Source: Reticulitermes lucifugus (Eukaryota; Arthropoda; Insecta; Blattodea; Rhinotermitidae). From it: 64,000 bases of DNA. The stretch is from NCBI GenBank assembly GCA_026260175.1, contig JAKCWW010000283.1, forward strand, positions 30,187 to 94,186, in the 5' to 3' direction. Below the pieces are notes generated by a model that searched no databases, was not told where the DNA came from, and saw only the letters and a program-made list of their open reading frames with translations. Shown piece by piece: positions 57,160-64,000 of the stretch. The translations under genes and the position numbers were made by a program. The first letter of the stretch is position 1. Every line of letters starts with the position of its first letter.

Positions 57160-59325
57160 TCGCGGCGGATACCTAAAACCATTGGAGATATAGACTTTGA
57201 AGATGGTAGGTAGATGGCACTAACATCGGATCCTAAGCGATGGGTGGCGTTTTTATCGGCGGTGCTGGACTTGCGGGTTCTGGTAGTCGTAAGAGCAGCA
57301 GTAGCTATAGCAGCAGTGGTAGTAATAATAGTAGTAGTGTGGTAATTTATTGAGTTCAGATCGTGTACATGTTTATAGGGACTTCCTGCCGATTAACATC
57401 AGGTTATCACAGAGGGACCCCCTTCTATATTAAATATTTATGTTATCCTTGTTCACACTACTTTACTAGACTTAACCACTTATTGTTCCTTTTTCAAACA
57501 GCTACCTAATTCTGTAACATATGCTTTATTTGTATAAATTTTTATGATTTTTATTAGTTATTATTTTCCTGCATCTTCATTACTGTCCAACCATTTTGAT
57601 TCAGGAGTTCAGTTCTGCATTTGTTTCTCCCTGGGCAAGTTCATCAATCCGTCTGACGTCCTTCTACCTAAATATAACGGACAACATCCGTTGTCTGTTT
57701 TTCTTCTTCTGCACACTATTACTGGTAACTGTGCTTTCCCGAGAGCTGATGGTAATGCAATTAACTACGATTTACGTTTTAAATGGTGTCGATCATGAAA
57801 ATAGTGGCTGTCAATTTTGATAATCGTCGACGTCTGTCTGTTTATAAGTTTATACTGCACTGTTTCCATTGTTGCCACGTAACAATGCGCGAGGATTATA
57901 TTTCGTCCCACCGCGTAGTTTCGGCCTCCCTCCCCCACTTTTATTTTCTTCCTTCTGTGCTGCTGCACCGGTTTAATGATCTTTTTCTCGGCCTTCTGGT
58001 GCTCAAAAGACAGATGATTTCGGTGGTAAAGACTGCAAGCAAAAGCGATCTACATTTCATCTCCTTGCAAGATGTATATCTGTTCTCTTGACAAAAATGT
58101 TTACAGTCTGAGATATTTAATCTGATTCTTGTGGGGGGGGGGGTTTAGATACGACTTTTTGGAGGGAGAGGGCGCTGAAGAATCTATCTAAAAGAATTTC
58201 GACGTTAATTTCTGTAAAATAACTCAATAAAAGCCACAATTTGCAGATAAACAAAAACACAAATTTAACATTTTTAGAAAACTATGTTAAAGAATGCATT
58301 ATTATCTCACAAAAATCGTAAGCAAATTAAGCCTGCGTTTTATAAAACGGAAGTTTGTGGCAATAAAAAGTAGACTTCGGAGATGTGATAAATTACGAAA
58401 GGTCAGAAATTTAAAAAACCAGAAATTTAACAGGAAGTTTTCCATACAACTTTAGATTTAATACGAAGTTTGAACAAATAAATATAAATGTACAGTCAAA
58501 TTTCTTTACAGCGCCGCTTTCAATTAGCGCCCGTAAAAGTTTGTAAAAAAACATATCCTATTGTACAGTATTTAGATTTATCGCCATCCTGGATATACCG
58601 CCACAAATAGCAGCGAAAACACCGTAGCACTCTATCAGGTTTTGGCTACACGTTAAATTTATGTCAATAATTTCTATCAGTAATAGCTCCAGTTGTTGGT
58701 AGTTTTCAGACATAATCTCAAATAGAGCAATATTTCAAAATTTTATTACTTAAAAAAGAAGAAGTTTATATACAGTTTTCAAATACCTCTATGCCCTGCC
58801 TTCATGTAATATTGCCTATATTTTTCTTCAATAATCTTTCAGTTAGCTATTGCTGTCATATTTAAATAGGAAGTTAGAATTCATTCGTGTTGTTATTTTA
58901 CAGTGAAATCGGCTTGTAACAAAATTATTATTTACTTACGTATTTGGTCTTTTGAGACAGATTTACCTATAAATTTCTGTGACATATATTTTGTGTCAAT
59001 AAATAAAAATTTGGCTATGATATAAAATTTTCACGTAAATGTCTGAAAAGATGAAGTTAGTTTGAATCTGTAAAATTTTAATTTTTTTTATTGCGGTCAA
59101 CACCATATATATACCCTGTAAGCTGGGTCAGATTGAGACGCTTCTCTCTTGTATTCCGGAGGGGCCCGCTTCGAATATCGGCCATAGCACCTTCCAGAAT
59201 GGTTAAGGGTTTCCGAGGTTCCAAAAAGTGCCTTCTATCAAATCCCGGGATAGTAGCTCGACCTACACCACAAGCGCTCCATTTCACGTACTTTAAAATT
59301 CATGTTCATTAATTATTCTACCATT
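57160..59325. other. Non-coding stretch with weak repeat signals
   Basis: Holds an AGC/AGT-rich patch at 57286-57345, a run of 12 G at 58133-58144, and the possible pogo end listed separately. Open frames at 57544-58091 show no motif. Confidence 0.45.
58493..58650. mobile_element. Possible Tigger-type end
   Basis: TACAGTCAAATTTCTTTACA matches the CAGTnAAACCTCTTTA type of terminal repeat. The other end is not found. Confidence 0.3.
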
Positions 59326-59330
59326 CGAGG

Positions 59331-59784
59331 GTGTTCGAAAGTAGGGTGCTGAGGAAAATATTTTGGCCCAAGGAGGATGAGGTAACAGGGGAAAGAAGGA
59401 AACTGTATAATGAAGAGCTTCAAGTTTTGTATTCACCAGATATTTTACGAGTGATCAAATCAAAAAGAATGAGATGGGCGGGACATGTGGCACGTGTGAT
59501 GTAGAGGAGACGAGACGAGCATATAAGGTTGTGGTGGGGAAATCCGAGGAAAAAGAGACCACTTGTATGTCCTGGATGTAGATGAATCTTAAAAAAATCA
59601 ATAGGATGTGGGACGTGGACTTTATTGCTCTGGCTCAGGACAGCCACAAGTGGCGGGCTTTTGTGAAATTGGTAATGAACTTTTCTGTTCCATAAAATGC
59701 GGGTAATTTTTGACTGGCTGAGAAACTAAGCTTTTGAAGAGGACTCTGCTCCGTGGACTTAGTTAGTTAGTTAGTTAGTTAGTT
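59331..59784 (+). pseudogene. Non-LTR retrotransposon 3' end with (TTAG)n tail
   Basis: From 59331, 57 codons read VFESRVLRKIFWPKEDEVTG, then RRKLYNEELQVLYSPDILRV and IKSKRMRWAGHVARVM, followed by a stop at 59502. Beyond it, shifted frames keep counterparts of GNPRKKRPL and of the DxxxWRALV segment, ending TGGTAATGAACTTTTCTGTT. This is the standard C-terminal end of insect jockey/RTE-like reverse transcriptase proteins. About six TTAG units at 59759-59784 lie 3' of it, as expected for short-repeat tails of some non-LTR elements. Stops and frameshifts make it inactive. Confidence 0.8.
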
Positions 59785-60044
59785 TGACACTGCGCAGTCT
59801 GAGCCACTACGTTTTGTTGTTTAAACCATAATTGTAATTTGTAATTAATTGTATACAGACGCCATGTTGTATAATTACTCTTTATAACTCTTGCTATCCT
59901 CACGACGATTATTGAAGCAAAATCTGCCTCGTAAGTTTAATTCCAGGACTTTTTTTTTCTTAAGATTTTGAAGACAAGTACTGGAGTTTGAGCAGAATGA
60001 GAACATGCGAGATTGACTTACGCCGCGGTCTATTTGAGGCCATG

Positions 60045-60238
60045 GCTCTAGTGGGACCTTATGCAGCGAAGTGTGCTGGCTGCTTACCGACGTTTCAAGA
60101 CCACCTATCTGTCTCATCTTCAAGGATCAAGAACTGGACTACTCTACTGATTGGCCCTTGAAGACGGAACCTATAGATTGTCCCGAAACGTCGATAACCA
60201 ACCAGCAAACATAGCCGCGTAACATCCCAGAAAAGCGA
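60045..60238. mobile_element. Foldback element, family P1, both arms
   Basis: Left arm GCGAAGTGTGCTGGCTGC leads to ACCGACGTTTCAAGACC...GTCTCATCTTCAAGG. Right arm CCCTTGAAGACGGAACC...TTGTCCCGAAACGTCG returns through AACCAACCAGCAAACATAGC to CCCAGAAAAGC. Read on the minus strand it gives LFWDVTRLCLLVGYRRFGTI and ILEDETDRWS, repeat-derived peptides and not a protein. Confidence 0.75.
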
Positions 60239-60244
60239 AGGCAT

Positions 60245-61610
60245 CCTAATGAGAACAGTTCTACCGTATAAAGAACTGAGAATGTCCAATAACCAATGCG
60301 GCAGTTAATCCGCTATTGCTTGCAGAGTGTGGATTCGGTGGTTGTCGGAACACGCGAGCCTTAATGTCTCCATTTCGTGAGGATGTTCTTTGGCCCCCAC
60401 TTGTTCCTTCCTCAGTGAGCTATTGTTATACAGCGCTCTAGTGTCTAACCATAGTTCACAGTCGCATACACCAAATCGAGCTCACAAGAGAACTGTTGAA
60501 GTTTGAATGCTGAATCAGGAGGCCACAGCACTTCTGATTGACTTAGCTTGAATTGTGTAGTTATGATATTATTGTAGTTCAAAGTGACATGTTTGAAGTA
60601 GGCTGTTCTGTAAATTACGTCGTTATTGACGATCTGTGAGTAATGCTATCTTATGCCTATTTTTGAAAGCTGTTTTTTTCTTGAGAAGTATGACAACTGC
60701 TTTTTTTTACATGTTTTAATTTTGAATTTAGAGACTAGTACAAACAATAATAATAATAATAATAATAATACAGTTTGCTGTGATTCAAACAATTTCAATT
60801 TCCCTTCGATATGACTTCAATCCGTCTAAATTTAATGTAACCACTAAGTACACGCTGAAGTAACCACCAGGCTCTAAATTTTAAAGCCTGGAGTTTATTG
60901 CATGTACTACCAGGTTTATGTAAGCATTAAAGAGTTATATGGTCGTAAGTAAACATTATTTGTCTTCTTTCAATGATATTTGTCTGTATCAGAGAAGAAG
61001 CTAAACACAGCAGTTACATGCCGTCTGTTTTTAAGTTTACGAAAAATGACTTTAAAATTCATATATTTTTCGAAGCTGTCTTTTACCATGAAAAAATTCA
61101 GAACACTGCATTAAGTGTCCCATAGTGCGTGACCCAAAAGAAAGGTTCGCACGTCTTCCATATTGATGAAAAATGAAGTGCGGAATTAAGCAGTAAGTTG
61201 TAATTGGCCTTCAGTAACACCATTCTATTACTAAGTTTGATATAAATCCGACAGTTCTTAGGAGGTTATAGGCTTAATCACGACAACTCAAACTTATCCT
61301 TCTTCATTGGCTCAGCCAAGCTTTTAAAATCAAACAAAAATTATAATAGCCTCAGGATCAGCCCCCCCCCACCTCAAGAAAAGAAATATTCTGGATGTGC
61401 CTGTGTCGTTCTTTACAAAACAAGGAAAATAGTTGTAACGAGTTATATTAAAAACTGAATGCTGTATGAGAAATTTTGTCAGTGTTTATATTATTTAAGG
61501 TTTCGAAGAACGTGATCGGTTATAATACCTGAAAAATGAACTCAATATAGTCAGGATGTTTGAATTAAGGAACATAACGTTGCAAGATATAGTGTACCTA
61601 CGGGGAAATG
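60245..61610. other. Non-coding stretch with one microsatellite
   Basis: (AAT)n lies at 60746-60771. No other feature is recognised. Confidence 0.5.
60746..60771. repeat. (AAT)n microsatellite
   Basis: About eight AAT units. Confidence 0.9.
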
Positions 61611-61614
61611 AGAA

Positions 61615-61795
61615 TTAGGAAACAAGTTTTGGTCGGAGAACGTAAAGGGAAGGACACTTGTGAGAGATGTAAATCGGTGGACAAAATTAACAGAATGTCA
61701 AGTCTAAAGATATGGAATGGACTTAACTGTTTCAACATAGGTATCATGGGCGGGCTTTTGTGATCACCGTAATGAACTTTGGGTTTAATAAGAGA
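61615..61795 (+). pseudogene. Degraded non-LTR retrotransposon 3' end
   Basis: LVGERKGKDT, a counterpart of RCKSVDKINRM, and the nucleotide string GGCGGGCTTTTGTGATCACC, then GTAATGAACTTTGG, follow the same order as 59520-59680. Older and more broken than that copy. An S3 SINE begins 14 bases downstream. Confidence 0.55.
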
Positions 61796-61808
61796 AAGGG
61801 ATAGGTAA

Positions 61809-62085
61809 GGGGAGTGGGGATAGCTTAGTTAATATGGTGACTATTACAGGAACTAGGCGACCTAGGATTTATTGTTGGTTTCGTAGCAGGGGCAAGAGAT
61901 TTTTCTCTTCTGTTCAACGTTCAGACCAGCTCTTGGGTCATCCTGGCCTCATATTCAGTGGGTACCTGGTGTTAAGCGTCCGGGGCATGAAGCTGACCGT
62001 CATTCCCATCTATTTCCGAGCTTGAGTGTTTAGAGCTGTACCTCCACCCCTTCATATGGCATCACGGCATGCACAGGGACTAATT
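61809..62085 (+). repeat. SINE family S3, diverged copy
   Basis: Head GGAGTGGGGATAGCTTAGTT (A-box region); body CATCCTGGCCTCATATTCAG, then GTTAAGCGTCCGGGGCATGA; 3' part CTCCACCCCTTCATATGGCA. The B box is eroded. Confidence 0.65.
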
Positions 62086-62284
62086 TAAGGGATAGATAAA
62101 GATGCGAGGTTTGAGGTTTTCCCACCAGTGTAGGTAGATGAGGTTTCTACTATTCTAGGATATGGCCCTGCGTCAATGGGTAATCAGATCCCTATATTGC
62201 GATATATGGTAGCACCCTCATCTTGAATTTTCGAAAGGACCAATAAGGATTCTTATAGGACCTAGGGCCTAGAAGAATTATTAT

Positions 62285-62342
62285 AAGATCTATCGACCCT
62301 TGAAGATTACGATGCTGCTTTCCCTCAGAACGTCGGGATCCA
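62285..62342. mobile_element. Relic of a P1/P2 module
   Basis: GACCCTTGAAGATTACGATG followed by CCCTCAGAACGTCGGGATCC keeps the order CTTGAAGA...GAACGTCGG but has lost the stem. Confidence 0.35.
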
Positions 62343-62344
62343 AT

Positions 62345-64000
62345 TGTCCTAGAGGAACAGAATCGTCTGACAGATAAACAACTATCAACGTTGCAAATAA
62401 TTTTATGCCGTGAGTAACTTTGTTGTGTTATTGCCGTGGTCCTTGCAGGGCAGACGAAGGCCTTCCGAAGTGGCTGCTAAAGCAACGCCGTCATCAAACG
62501 TCTTTCAGACTCTTAACCTGTTACTTCGTTCTCAGCGCATCTTATCTTCCGTCAATCTTTCTACTTTAAGACGACGTGAGCGAAGAGATCAATTAGTAAA
62601 AATCGATGCTAATTGTTATTCATGATATTCATCACACTGTCTATGTTTTCATCAAGGCTTCTTTTCTGGAAACAACTTACAAGTAAGGCCTACCTTCCTT
62701 TAGAAGCTTCTATCTATAAAGGGAAGCGAACAGGAATTATAAATTCATAATTATAGAATTAGTTATATACGTCTGTCTATAAGTACACCTAGATGGTTAT
62801 GAAATGCATACAAATGATAGGTCAAAATATCTGAAGGAACTATTTTGTTTTTAGTGTGAATCATCCCCTTTGTGTTTTGACTGAAAAATCTCAATTTTTA
62901 GGAATATTTTGAAGTAAATATAATATTAAAATAATAAAGTAGAGACAATGTTGTTCCAGTCGCCTCCTTTTGAAGATGACTTCGAACTTTCACGTTTCGT
63001 AAAACGTGTATATTTCTTGATCAATTGAGATACTATTAACTTTAAAATGTATTCTGCACCATTCTACCCTTAGTTTTCAAATTTACACTTTCAATTACGT
63101 TATAATTATCACACGTTTTTCTTAGGTAGTTTCAAAAGTTTGCAATTTCACATTTTATGTAAGACTCAAATCAAAATATGCATAAAACCGAAAGTACTTG
63201 CTGCGGATGTAGTCATATTTCTGTGCTTATGTCAGTGTGAGACTGTATTAAAGGACACGCTGCTAGGGTCATATTTGGGCCTGGAGAAAATGAAGTATGT
63301 TAGGGGGGTTGGAGAGGATGTTATGAGTTAGCCTAGTAGGGGAAGGGGAGAGACAAATCAGCTGGTTTAAGTGCCATTTACCTTGGTACTGCTCGCTAAA
63401 GTAATATTTCCTCTTTGTTATGTGCAGGTGTAAATCTTGGTTTGTGACTGCGAATGAGTGTAACTTAAGTTACAGTCGTTTTTCTGCAAAGAATGGGAAT
63501 AAGCATGACATTCAAACCTTAGAAAGAAGAAGTGATGAGTCGTAGGTAAATAGGGGAAATTATATAAAGAGGAATTCATATTTCATATGGTTTTTATAAT
63601 ATTATACTGGGGTAAATACATCGAGAGGGAAACTGTAGGTGATGTTTCGTGTAAAAATTAAAAATATATGCGTGTAACGTTGTAGTGGGAAAACCTCAAA
63701 GTAAAACATCACGATAGCTAGAAATATACAAAATAGTGATATTAAAAAATATCTTAGAATAGATGGGCAAAAAGTGAATTGTATTCGACTAGCAAAAGAT
63801 AGAGCCCAGTGCCCCCACTGACACGGTAATAAACATTTTGGCCCCCCCAAATCAAATATTTCTTGACCACACGAGTAGGTCTCATTGTCAGTTTTTCAAG
63901 AACGACCCTGCAGTCTGGAGTATGAACATCTGAACGTGATACGATGCAGTTGTCCTTTATGCCAGTTTTGTTTTAAACGAGTCTTCGTGTGTTGGCGATG
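62345..64000. other. AT-rich non-coding stretch to window end
   Basis: I see no supported gene or repeat. Short frames only. Confidence 0.5.

Noticed and set aside
59759-59784. TTAG repeats as interstitial telomere sequence
   Set aside because: The unit is TTAG and not TTAGG, and it lies at the 3' end of a retrotransposon.

Overview
This is a eukaryotic, almost certainly insect, window, and most likely from a cockroach or termite (Blattodea). It is AT-rich, has no operons or Shine-Dalgarno-like layout, and no open frame is supported as a complete gene. It is packed with old repeats: tRNA-derived SINEs, foldback MITEs, and non-LTR retrotransposon 3' ends. Several repeats encode peptide strings (for example FWDVTRLCLL, ETDRLSRNVG, RTRFGRGYGPVVRQT, RMRWAGHVAR) that I recall as recurring in gene predictions from cockroach and termite genomes. 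That order-level call rests on memory and has not been checked by a search.

Layout. 1-8300: sparse repeats in intergenic or intronic DNA. 8314-9945: the only gene-like region. A higher-GC tract after a good 3' splice-site-like sequence may be 5' leader. A short exon at 9808-9945 encodes a 46-residue N-terminus starting MYPWYRDSV and ends in a strong phase-0 donor. The rest of the gene is not recognised in the window, so about 54 kb downstream is best read as a long, repeat-filled first intron, or intron plus intergenic DNA.

10000-34000: long plain AT-rich stretches with scattered repeats. These include a pogo-type MITE next to a SINE (14543-14941), an Asp/Glu-tRNA-like SINE with an assembly gap (20942-21284), three palindromic foldback elements (21941, 23672, 27293) and a 30-bp minisatellite (28921). 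34000-38000: a cluster of four Leu-tRNA-like SINEs. 38000-64000: non-LTR retrotransposon ends in both orientations, piggyBac-type TTAA MITEs, more foldback elements, a second SINE family, and a SINE split by a mariner remnant with a readable transposase C-terminus (46384-46542).

The main pattern not explained by a simple repeat list is a small hairpin module, C(C/T)TGAnGAT-stem-GAAAC. It recurs in at least two otherwise different foldback families, and its stem changes sequence while keeping its pairing. It looks like part of a hammerhead-ribozyme core but has an extra base and no visible cleavage stem, so I report it as a structural observation and not as a ribozyme.

Three runs of N (21087-21136, 34733-34837, 57057-57106) are assembly gaps, and all fall inside repeats. 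No tRNA or rRNA gene, CRISPR array or complete protein-coding gene was found.
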